Below are positions 23,001 through 34,184 of a stretch of 64,000 bases of DNA, one piece after another (position 1 is the first letter of the stretch; every line of letters begins with the position of its first letter). The DNA lies in contig JBBMOA010000016.1 of the NCBI GenBank assembly GCA_037954235.1, forward strand, positions 997,001-1,061,000, read 5' to 3'. Under the pieces are notes generated by a model. It saw nothing but the letters and a program-made list of their open reading frames with translations. It did not search any database and was not told the origin of the DNA. The stretch comes from Aulostomus chinensis (Eukaryota > Chordata > Actinopteri > Syngnathiformes > Aulostomidae). The position numbers and the translations under genes were made by a program.

Positions 23001-24162
23001 TGTACCGTAGTAGACTGTACTGTAATAGACTGTACTGTAGTAGACTGTACTGTAATAGACTGTACTGTAGTACACTGTACTGTAATAGACTGTACTGTAG
23101 TACACTGTACTGTAGTAGACTGTACTGTAGTACACTGTACAATGTACAGTAATACACTGTAGTACACTGTACTGTAGTTGACTGTACTGTAGTAGACTGT
23201 ACTGTGGTACGCTGTATTGCAGTATACTCTAGTGTAGTACGCTGAAGTGTAGCACACTGTAGTGCAGTACATTGTTGTGTAGTACACTGTACAGTGGTAG
23301 ACTGTACTGTAGTAGACTGTACTGTAGTAGACTGTACTGTAGTACACTGTACTGTAGTAGACTGTACTGTAATAGACTATACTGTAGTACACTGTACTGT
23401 AGTAGACTGTACTGTAGTTGACTGTACTGTAGTACACTGTACTGTGGTACGCTGTATTGCAGTATACTCTAGTGTAGTACGCTGAAGTGTAGCACACTGT
23501 ACTGTAGTACATTGTTGTGTAGTACACTGTACAGTGGTATACTCTAGTGTAGTATGCTGTAGTGTAGCACTCTGTACTGTAGTACATTGTTGTGTAGTAC
23601 ACTGTACAGTGGTATACTGTACTGTAGTATACTCCAGTGTAGTACAATGTAGTGTAGCACACTGTACTGTAGTACATTGTTGTGTAGTACAATGTACAGT
23701 AGTATACTCTAGTGTAGTACAATGTACAGTAGTACACTGTACTGTATTACACTGTACTGTAGTATATTCTAGTGAAGGACACTGTAGTACACTGTTCAGT
23801 AGTTTACTCTAGTGTAGTATGCTGTAGTATAACACACTGTACCGCCGTGCACTGTAGTGTAGTACACTGTACTGTAGTATACTCTAGTGTAGTACACTGT
23901 AGTGTAGTACGTTGTAGTGTAGTGCACTGTACCGTAGTACACCATTGTGTAGTAAACTGTACATTATTATACTCTAGTGTAGTACACTGTGTGTAGTAAA
24001 CTGTACAATAATACACTCGAGTGTATTACAATGTACATTAGTACACTCTAGTGTAGTACAATGTACAGTAGTACACTCTAGTGTAGTACAATGTACAGTA
24101 GTACACTCTAGTGTAGTACAATGTACAGTAGTACACTCTAGTGTAGTACAATGTAGTGTAGA
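23001..24162. repeat. 15-bp minisatellite, GACTGTACTGTAGTA type
   Basis: About 1.16 kb of 15-bp units, roughly 77 copies, becoming more diverged to the right (GTAGTACACTCTAGT variants). Many unit junctions form perfect palindromes such as CACTGTACAGTG at 23285-23296. Since 15 is divisible by 3, frames stay open on both strands (247 codons on the minus strand, repeating VYYST). These are artefacts, not genes. A block at about 23200-23290 is repeated at 23440-23530, showing a larger 240-bp duplication. Confidence 0.95.
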
Positions 24163-24690
24163 ACCTCAAGTCGTTTCTGGACCATTTAGAGAAGTGAAGC
24201 TCCATTCAGTTCCTGAGGTTGTCAGGATGGCGCTGACATCCGAGCCCCATGAGAATCTAACTAATTCACATCAGGTGACAGTGGCTCCCCCAGGAAGACT
24301 GCAGGGGTCCATCAACATGGCGGCTGATCCCAGTCCAAATATCCTGGAGGAAGCACTCTGCACCCAGTGGATTCATGGACCCGCGCGAGGCCAGAGAGGA
24401 AGATCACGGGCAGGAGGAGAAGTCCCAGCCAGAACCATCAGCGCTATGCCAGACCTGTGATCCAGCGCTTGGCAGCCGGAGCCCCTGAAGTTCACTGGAC
24501 CACCGGAGGATGGCGAAGACTCGATGAAGAGTGAGCGAGCGGAATGATCAGTGAGGACGGAGCGGAAGAGGACACCTTCACTTCCTGTTATTACCATGAT
24601 GGATAACAAAGGTAAACCTGCTCAGCACCTCTGAATGAGCAGATACACGTTAGCTGACGCATCATCCACGTTAACATGGGCTCCCTGTAT
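24163..24690. other. Unique sequence, no gene supported
   Basis: An 88-codon plus frame at 24194 has no recognisable domain. Confidence 0.35.
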
Positions 24691-24992
24691 GAGTTCAGTT
24701 CCAGATTCTCCTGACTCCGAGTGGGGCCTCCATGGTGTGGGACCTCCATGGTGTGGAACTCTCTGGTGGTCCTCGCTCAGACAGAGAGGAGCCCTGATTT
24801 TATCGTCTGAGTGAAACTATAAAAATCCCCGTTTACTGATTTGAAATGTCTTCAAGTCTGCTGGGTTTGTTTGTGCTGAGTCGTTCTGTCCTCTGCATCT
24901 GCACAACTGTCTCATCCTATTTATGCTCTTTTAAGCTGCAAACCATCACAACATCACTTTTTTAAGGTGCTCTATATAAAGTTTATTAACGT
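24690..24992 (+). mobile_element. Probable LINE 3' end
   Basis: The stretch ends in AAGGTGCTCTATATAAAGTT followed by TATTAAC, like the AAGGTGCTATATAAATAAAG tail of many fish LINEs. A GTGTGGAACTCTCTGG phrase at about 24755 resembles the W-N-S-L end of LINE ORF2. No intact frame remains. Confidence 0.4.
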
Positions 24993-25575
24993 CTGGTGGC
25001 GGCTGGGCGGGACACAGCGGCTCTGTAGGCGGACTGAGGGCCGCTGCTGTCTGCTCTCTGGAGTTCCAACACTTTGTGTCATCTGTCCGTTCATCTGACT
25101 TTCATCACACCTGGATGGAGCCGACACACTCTTCACCATCACTCCTCGTCCAACTACACGTGTCTCTGTTTCCAAGTAAATTAGTGCAGTTTCTGTTCCA
25201 CAAACTCGGGAGAGACCACTCAAGAGTCTGAGCCGGGAGCTCCCCCCTCCATCCAGTTTTAGCCTGAACCAGTTTATCCTCAAGGTAAAACGCAACAAAC
25301 ACGCTAGCGAAGCAACACAGGACACAAAGAAAGCACAGCAGAAATGTCCTGGTGAGTTCCAGGTTTTATAGTGCTGATGCAGTTGAATCTAAAGGTGACC
25401 CCCCCACCCCCACATACCTGACACATCTATGATCTCACAACCTTCCAGACCGAAGCGACAGTTCACCTGTTCACAACACACGTCAGTCGCAAGGAGCAGA
25501 AACACACAGCCTCAGGAATATAAACTCACAGCTGCAGCCAGCGGCGGTTGAAGAGGCAGCAGAGATGAAACACAG
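24993..25575. other. Unique sequence, nothing recognised
   Basis: No gene or element supported. Confidence 0.4.

Positions 25576-25627
<52 letters not shown>
25576..25627. repeat. (TG)n microsatellite
   Basis: About 25 uninterrupted TG dinucleotides. Confidence 0.95.
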
Positions 25628-25629
<2 letters not shown>

Positions 25630-25821
25630 CTTTGAAGTGAACAATCATTAACTGGAGATTCAAGTGGCTTTAAAGACCCGAAATGTTCTCACAAACGAGT
25701 GGCTTCACGTAAATCACCTCAAGATGGTTACAAACACACACTTGGACCTTGTGGCCCTCTAATAAACACACTTGTGCTTTAACCTCGCACATTCGGAAGG
25801 GGGAAACTTCCACACCAAGCC

Positions 25822-25823
<2 letters not shown>

Positions 25824-25886
<63 letters not shown>
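25824..25886. repeat. (CA)n microsatellite
   Basis: About 31 uninterrupted CA dinucleotides, about 200 bp from a complementary (TG)n array. Confidence 0.95.
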
Positions 25887-25887
<1 letters not shown>

Positions 25888-27050
25888 CTGCTGTCAGCTC
25901 TGATAGCAGCGGCAGGTACGTCCAGCCCAGCTACTGTTTGCTTCCCGCCTGTCTGCTCACATCGGACACACGGAAAAATGACGCGGAGGGACATGGCGGC
26001 AGCTGAGGACGCATCCGAGGCCAGATCGGAACAGACAGCTCTGCTTTCTGTTTGTTGTGAGTGAGCCCATGACAGCGTGCAGACTCCAGTTTTAGCTCAT
26101 GAAGCTTCCTGTCAATATGGACTGTTGACTGGTGTCATCAGTCCACGTTAACGTCCTGCTGTCTGGAGGCGTGTTGTCGCACAGAAGCAGCACGACTCAA
26201 CGCTTCCTACCTGTGTTGAGGGTTCTGATGAGTGACACCGGAGCTGCTCAGTTCTCTTGGTTCTCTGTCAGTCAAAGTGTCACTTCTGGCCTCTAAAAAC
26301 CACCTTCAGAGGTGAGGCTCCAAGTACAGAACTCTTCTGTCTCCTGGCTCCATTTCAGACATCCATGTCGCAGGTTCAGTTCAATCACACCGTCTCATCT
26401 GTGAACGCGCAACAGACGCCATCAGCCCTGGGCTTTAGCTCCCTTGCTAGCACGTTGCCTGGCCTGCAACGGGTCATCATCATACTTGTCAGTACAAATC
26501 GTTTTACAACCACAGCTCTGGTGTTAAATCTCCTCTAAACTTCCTTAGGCACTCGTCTCTCAAATCAGCAAATACCATTTTTATGGGATCAAATCACAAA
26601 TTGAATTCAAACTCCTGAGGAGGAGTGGCTAACCTTGAGCCAGCGGCTGGCCTCCTTCCTTCCTGGGTGGAATTCCAAAGTCACAGGAGTGATGCAGCAG
26701 GAACTAACCAGGCGCCGGCCTCAGGTTCTGGCCTCATGCATGAGGCCGCTCCTCCCGACGTTGTTGCCTTCAGCAGCTGGGAGATCGATGCAGGTCGCAG
26801 CAGACGCTGGGGATGTTCGCCTTAATAATTAACCACATGTACATGAACACTTCCTGGAAACGTCTTAGCATCATCATTTTCCTCTCACATTCATCCCATG
26901 ACATCCGCTGGCGTGATGATACATACCAACACGCCACCTGAACTATGGGCCGGACTCACAACAGCAGTGGGAGGGGCTTTCTCTGCAGGTGACCAACACA
27001 GAAGGAACACAGGAACAGCCAGTGCTAATAATAGTTCACCTGATGAGGGT

Positions 27051-27051
<1 letters not shown>
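25887..27051. other. Unique sequence, nothing recognised
   Basis: No supported gene. The frames near 26625-26830 overlap each other and have no domain. Confidence 0.4.

Positions 27052-27091
<40 letters not shown>
27052..27091. repeat. (CA)n microsatellite
   Basis: About 20 CA dinucleotides. Confidence 0.95.
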
Positions 27092-27093
<2 letters not shown>

Positions 27094-27371
27094 AGGTCAG
27101 TCACCAAGCAGCACGTGGATCCTCGGGGAATCCTCACCCTCGAGGGTTTGTGCTGGAGTGACCTGCTGAGAAATGAACCTCACCGTTCAGTGTTGAAGTA
27201 AACGGATGCAAACGTCTGAGCGGAGCTCCAGATGAGGACTCATGTTGTCGAAGAACATTCGGGAGAAAAGCACTCCGGAACATTTGAAAGACCAAATCAT
27301 CCTCCCATTACCTCAGGTGGTTCAGGCCGACCAGGAAAACAAAGGTGCCTGCCCGCCGCCGACCGGGAAGC

Positions 27372-27372
<1 letters not shown>

Positions 27373-27422
<50 letters not shown>
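27373..27422. repeat. (GA)n microsatellite
   Basis: About 25 GA dinucleotides. Confidence 0.95.
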
Positions 27423-27426
<4 letters not shown>

Positions 27427-28138
27427 TTATTCTACTGCTGCTGCTTGACACACGATGATGAAATACGAAGCGAATCATGAAATACGGTGCTCTTACCCGG
27501 GCGACGCTTGACTCCTTCCCCTCCACACACATCATGTTACATCATCAGCAAATCCTTGAATTGGATCAAGTCACGCTTGCGCCGAGCGGCCCAGAATCAA
27601 TCACTCAGCTTCACAATCATTCAGAGTGTAAGTAGGAACTCAGGCCGTCTGCATCAAACCACCGATAATTCTCCTGAGATTGAGTCTGACACTTCAGCGT
27701 GGCACTAAATCCATCTGAGACGCCCAGCAGATTGTGTTCTCTGGATTTATCCAGAAGCAACTGCTCCAAAACCAGGATGTTGTCATCAGACACACACTTG
27801 ACTTCCATTCAGTCATGAGCTTTGCTTCTGTTTCTTCCTGCTCAGTGATGAACGCCGCCCCACCGCTGCGCTCATCAATCCTCACCTGTCACATTATTTT
27901 GAGTAGTTTACATTATTATATATATTCCTTCTTCTTCACCCCCTTAACTTGGGAGAATGGATCTTGCTGCAATGCCAAGCTTCCCTCAGACCCCGACTGA
28001 CCCGCCGGCGTCCTCGCTGAGCAGTAGCACGCCAACACCGCTGTTCTAACTGGAAATACAACAGCAACATCATCAGACGCACAAGACGTGCAGCCACAGG
28101 CCAAAGAGCACCGAGGACAACCAAGCACACCGGTATCA
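27423..28138. other. Unique sequence, nothing recognised
   Basis: No gene or element supported. Confidence 0.4.
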
Positions 28139-28187
<49 letters not shown>

Positions 28188-28193
28188 GTGTGC
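28139..28193. repeat. (TG)n microsatellite
   Basis: About 27 TG dinucleotides with one CG interruption. Confidence 0.95.
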
Positions 28194-30832
28194 ACGCCCT
28201 TGAGGGCAGCGGTGGCAGAGAGGATAATTTGGCATTCATTAAAGCTCTCTCTGGTGACCCGGTGACCTCGTTCAAGCTTCCCTGAAAACAGCGAGTGATG
28301 TATGCTTGCCGTGCTAACCTGGGTCAGCTGCAGTTCACCTGTGCAGACCAGAGACGTGCAGCTGTGCAGGAAGGACTCGCCCTTCCCGACCACTCGCCTC
28401 TCACAATCTGTCATTTCCTAGAAAGCGGAAAAAAGTCTGATTGGGAGGTTACGAGGCCAGAAGAGAAGAGAGACGTGCGGACAGAGAAGCTTCCCTTTGA
28501 TCAGGGTCTGATTTCAGCGCAACTGAAGGCCCACTACCTTCATCTTCCTTTGACGAGAGGTGCGGCTGCTCGCGTTCAAGTGAAATTCCAGTATTTTTCA
28601 ATCTGGAACGTATTTTCCTGTGTTTTTATGTCTTCTTGATTAAGAGGGACAACAATTTCTGTGATGACTGGCAATGATGCGTTCGAGCCCTGCAGGCCGT
28701 CACGGCGGTTGCTGGTCATCATCTTTCTCAACTCTTCAGCTGGCAGCAAACCCTGAGCCACAGCCGTCTCACAGCACAAGCGGCTAATGATTCCGCACTG
28801 GTACAACCAGCTCTGCACAGCTCAGATCTGATGGTGGTACCTTTGACTCGTGGGAGGTGCTCCGAAAGACACCAGGGTATTTGTTTGAGAATAAGCCACG
28901 CCCACAAAGAGAGAGAGAATGACGAGCAGATGAGTTCCAGTCAGTAGTTCTTCACCTTCGCTGACTTCTCTAAACCATTTGTCCTGCTGCACTAATTAGA
29001 GCTGCAACCTCACCGCCATCATTACAATCAGAAAACCTCCCAGCGAGTAACTCGCGCTCTCTCTGTGGTCCAGACATCCTCTTCACCTCCATTTCCTCTC
29101 CCTCTCTCCCTGTTCAGCTTCCTGGTCCTCGGTGCCTCTCACTCCTCCGCAGCCATCTGGTGTGAATCACCTTCATGGAGGCTGATGTAGGGGCACTTAA
29201 CATAAGGAACCCACTCACCAGGGTTTCACTCCTTCATTCACTGCTCCTCCTCCAGCCAGCTCTGTCTCTCCATGACTGTGTGACACAGACGCAACAACCG
29301 TGACGGTCCGAACGGCAGAATCACATTTCCTCTTGTCTGCTGAGGTCCACAAACACCGAGACAACACCAACGAGTGACAGCCGGCACCGAAGCATCAAGA
29401 CTTCCAGTGGAGGACCGCTACATTGTAGCATCCACGCCGAAGCACAACTTAATTTCAAGAGTGATATCATTGATATTCTTCCGGCAAAAAATTCTCCAAC
29501 TGTATGAGGAAACATGAAATTGAATGAGAACTTTTCAAATTCCACAACTTAAAGTTATGAAAACTGAGTGTTGAACGCTGATGCACGATCAGGTGACACG
29601 ACACGAGTCAGCTCCACGCTCGCTCGCTCTCCCGAACCTCCTTGTTGACGAGATAACTCGTTAACCAGAGGAAACGTCCTCAGACTGGCCTCAATCATCC
29701 ACTGGGACTCAAGGACGAATGAAAAATTCTGGTGGTCAAAGGTCACTGTGACAAGCACGTCACAGAAGGAAAGCCTGATATCAGGCTGATCGCACTCAGC
29801 AGTCCCACCGCCACGACACGATTGAGTCGTTGCTGTTGATCACGGTGTCCTGAGTCACGAGTCACTCCTGAACAACCCTTGCGCCTCAGAAACCTCCTCC
29901 AGCTGAGGAAGATGCAGTTCTCAGGTCTCCTTCCCAGAAAACAATCGAGATTAAAACACATTCCTTGGAAACTGCAGGCAGGAACAAACAAAAAGGAAGC
30001 GTGTGTTCAATGCCTTGGTCCCACACGTGTCTCTGCAGGAACACACGTGATCCAGACTCCCAGTAGTCCCAGTAGAGGACGGGGGCTTGGCTGGGGGGGT
30101 CAGCGTGGACGGAGCCCAGCTCGGGTGCATGTGTCCTCCATCATGATCTACATCCTCAGCCTTATTCCAGCGGCGGACACAGGCCATAAATCCTGCTTAA
30201 ACTTTGTCCTTCGCCTTTTCACAGCCAGACAGGGTGCATGATGGACCGTGTCTCTGCGCCGTCCACTCATCTATTCCTTCCCTCCCTCGTTCACTTCTCC
30301 ATCCCCCTCTCCACCCTCACCCTTATCTCTAACTCTCCCACCATGCAGCACTTCCCTCCATCTCTCCTCCTCCTGTTCTCCCTGTCCAACATCTCTTCAT
30401 CATTGGGGGAAACCAGCGAGAGACAGTGTGGAGACGCTCCACCAGCCAACAGTCCATCTCACCACCTTCAAGCCCTACAAGTGCATGACACTTGTTCAGT
30501 GTTCAGAAGCTCAAACTCCAGCTACCTGCTCCTCTCAGGCGCCGGCGGTGGAGCTAGGACACATTCCTCCAGACCTCTCCCCATGTGACTACTGGAATTC
30601 ACATTTTCTGTGAGAAAAATTCAAATGACAAAATATTGTGGTGGACAGTGGCCATGTTCCTGCTAAACACCAGTTCATCAAGCGGCACCCCCCCACCCCC
30701 ATTTTCTCTTTCCCTGTCACTTCTGCTATTTAGCTAGCAGACAACAAAACAAACTGTCTGGTCAGTGGAGGAGAAGAGACGTCTGTGTAACAAATGACAA
30801 AGTGTCAACACCAGGAAATATCTTCTCTGGCC

Positions 30833-30833
<1 letters not shown>
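28194..30833. other. Unique sequence, no gene supported
   Basis: The longest frames (28295, 29879 and 30238-30613, plus strand) show no domain, no consistent splice sites and, for the last, plain Ser/Pro/Leu bias from pyrimidine-rich DNA. Confidence 0.4.
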
Positions 30834-30881
<48 letters not shown>

Positions 30882-30903
30882 TGTGAGTGTGTGTGTGTGT
30901 GTG
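30834..30903. repeat. (GT)n microsatellite
   Basis: About 35 GT dinucleotides with GTGA interruptions. Confidence 0.95.
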
Positions 30904-31361
30904 GGGCTCAGTTTGGGGAAATAGTCTGGCATGCTTGATTACACTTCAGCCAGCCGCTTCAGTCTGACAAAGTTTGACCTTTCAGGGCCACCATAGATAT
31001 ATACACCGGGAGAGCGAGGCAGAGATGGAGGTGAAGGTGAGTCTGAACAAGTAAACAGAGCAGCCGTATCCACAGTTCGCTTCTATCCCCAATTTAGGAT
31101 TTTAGTCTGACAGCTGACCTTTACTCTCACCTGGACAGAAGCAATTCCTGACCCCTGAAACAAGTCAAGCTACTGAGGAAGATCTAAGAGGGAGGCTGGG
31201 CTTCAATCACCTCACCACTTAAAACCACCACTCAAGTTTTTTCATCAGAAACGTCAAAACTCTCAGAAAGTGGAAAAAAGTCATTTTTCTGTTACCAAAA
31301 ATTCCAAACATCCCTGGACACATCAACAGAGCAGTGGTGCTGAGATTCTGGCCGGGGACTC

Positions 31362-31403
31362 TGTGTGTGTGCGTGTGTGTGTGTGTGCGTGTGTGTGTGT
31401 GTG
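31362..31403. repeat. (TG)n microsatellite with CG interruptions
   Basis: About 20 dinucleotides with two TGCG interruptions. Confidence 0.9.
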
Positions 31404-33800
31404 AGTTGGAACAGTAACAAGTACTGTAAAGATATACTGATATAAATAACTACACTTATCTTTCCAACAAGTAGTTACAGTACAACCTCAAAGTGAAGTA
31501 GCCAAGCTGATGCCTGCACCACTGCTCCCAGTACAGGAACACGGGACATGAGGTTGACTTCCACCTCATCAGCATTTTCAGATTTAAAAAATAAAATGTC
31601 TCCCTGACGTCAGAGCAACATGTCAGCTGGGCTCGTTATCAGAGGAGTGTTCAATTAGCTCAGATGCAAAGACTCATGGTAACGTCCCCCTGTTCTCAGA
31701 CCCTTATTAAAACAGCTGGTCTCAGAATACCGCACGATCATGAGTCAGGATTGGGACGCTGCTACTTCCTGGTCCTGGTACCAGGACTCGCTCCAGTGAG
31801 TCAAAGCCACAATGGACAGCTCAGATGAGCTGAGGGATCATCTGACAACCCGGCGTGTAGCTAAGGGATGGATACGGACGGTGACGGCGTGAGGACAAGG
31901 ACGAAACCTTGAGTCATAGATGGATTTAACTGCAGGCTTGTGTCAGGAAGCCGCTGGTGGTTGCCAGTTCCCCTGGTGGTTAACAGGGGAACTGCCCACT
32001 CTTTATTAAGGAGCAGCAGAGTTGTGTCAGGTGACATCACGCACACACCAACGTGCCAAACGCATTAATGCAGTGAGACAGTGCAGCTCGGGGGACGTCG
32101 TGCGTGGTTTCACATCTCTCAACCCAGAAAGCAGCACCTGTTCCGCACCAGGAGTCCAAACGTTGGGTCCTAGGACCCAGAGAGGTCGTCAACAGGTATC
32201 TGAACACAACCTCTGCTGCGTCGCACAAACACCTGAACATAAAATCTGACCTTGGTGACATCACCACTGTCATGGTACTGTATTGATACTGCAGCTCTGC
32301 TCCTGTATTATAGTATCGTCTATTGTTATTATGCTGATACTTTGATTCAGTTGGTCTGCTGGGTTCAGGGTTGCAGGACCACCCAGGTGCTACACAGCAC
32401 GCGCTCACGTTTTCTACGTCGCCATATTTGTCTCATCAGTAACCATCATGATCATCAAACCCTAGCGTGACTCGTGTTGCGCTCCGTGACATGAGGTTCT
32501 TCAATATCCAGTCTTGTTTTCAGTTCTTGATAGAATTGTAGACCTGAGCAGACTGCTAACAGCTAACAGTGATGATTACATTATCAGATGGTAATCATCC
32601 TATTTCACACGTTAGCCTACTGGCTGCCTTCCACATCTCACATGAAATAATATGCAGAAGAAAGTGCTGTATTATTTATGTACAATTCTCAGAGTGGGCA
32701 GCGCCGTCTCATGAGCAGCTGAGCCGGGATCAAACGCTGCTGTGTTCCACCTTCTTCCAATTACGCTTTCATTCACGTAGAATCACGTCAACAGAGATGG
32801 TTGCAGGAACCACGAGCAAACGAGTGTGTAAAGCCGTTAGCAGAAAAGAGCAGAAACACTCCTGCACACACACTCACACGTCTCTTTCTTATGAATCCAG
32901 TAATTAGCTGCTACTGCTGGTATCAAAAGCAGCTCTGGAGGGAAATACGCACAAGTGTTGATGGACGCGGCGAGCGGCAGGAGTTTTCACCGGCTCTCTG
33001 GAACACAGCCAGGACGCTGCTGCCGTATGAAGAGATGGTGGCAGAGATGTCAGGCGGCAAATGGCTGGTGTGAGCACGGAGGTGATCGGTCCAGAGGGCC
33101 GAGACACGAGTCGGACTTTTAAGTTTAAATGAAGCAACAATGTCCTCATGAAAGAGGCTCAGAGGCAAGCTGGGCCTCTTCCGCAGCCCCCCCCCCCCCC
33201 CCCCCCAGGTGTCGTCCAAGTGCAAACACTGGAGCTCCAGATGAGTTTGGTGGAAGCCATGAATAATTTGTAGCTAATATCTGTTCTCCTCTCAGCAATA
33301 TCAACACACTTTTCCTGGGAATCTCACCTCTCCTGATCCCAGCTCCGTCCTCCTGCAGCCTCCCTTCAGTCTTCGCTCCTCCATGGACTCCTGCAGAGAG
33401 GAGGAGCTTCATTGCTCCGCTCGACTGTGTCGCCGCTCCGGGGATCAGGCCAGCAGCACGATTAATTGACAAGGCCTGTGTGTTGATCTTTTAATATTCT
33501 AGTGTGCATGACTCCACTAAAAACTGTGCTTCAGGTGATGGTGGTTCAGGTGAGGGTCGAGCTGTGTGCCTCCACGCCGGCGACAGACGTGACTGGCGCC
33601 ATCCTTATTGTTGTTATTGTGTTTTCAGCTCTGGCTGACCATCGGGCCGATCCACTCCTGTGAATGTGACGGCATTTCTTCTAAAATGATGACATTCTAC
33701 ACATATCGCCATGGTGAAGATCAGTGTGACATCACATCATTGTGGCCAATAGGCACTCACCAGTAACGACCTACCAGGCTGGAAACTCATGAACTCATCA

Positions 33801-33803
<3 letters not shown>
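31404..33803. other. Unique sequence with a poly(C) run
   Basis: No gene recognised. A 20-base C run lies at 33187-33206. The frames at 32037-32408 and 32569-32907 have no domain. Confidence 0.4.
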
Positions 33804-33865
<62 letters not shown>

Positions 33866-33872
33866 ACACACA
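33804..33872. repeat. (CA)n microsatellite
   Basis: About 34 CA dinucleotides with one T interruption. Confidence 0.95.
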
Positions 33873-34184
33873 GTGGTGCTGCCATCCAAGGTGCCAATCA
33901 GGGGTTCAGTATCTGGCTCGGTCACCAGTGACCCCTCAGTTACTAGGAAGCCACTGTTTTTTGGCCACATGATTGGATGTCTGTGTCTGACAGGACAAAC
34001 GACAGAATGCCGCCACTGCTGCGGTGCTGTGTCTCCATGTTTGACCGGAGCCAGAATGGGTGACATCATCACGACACTACGGCAGGTAACTGCGTGTCGC
34101 AGCCTCTGTTTTCTTGGTGTTACCTTGCTGTCCGCTTGTTTAAGCAGTCGACGGAGTAACTGTATCTGTACTCAGATACTGACA
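33873..34184. other. Unique sequence next to the 18-bp array
   Basis: Nothing recognised. The last 40 bases (CTGTATCTGTACTCAGATAC) look like a degraded lead-in to the array. Confidence 0.4.

Noticed and set aside
22994..23737. 247-codon minus-strand tyrosine/threonine-rich frame
   Set aside because: It lies inside the 15-bp minisatellite and is matched by open frames on the other strand.
30238..30613. Two overlapping 116-121 codon Ser/Pro/Leu frames
   Set aside because: Pyrimidine-rich DNA gives such frames in several phases at once; no domain or splice evidence.
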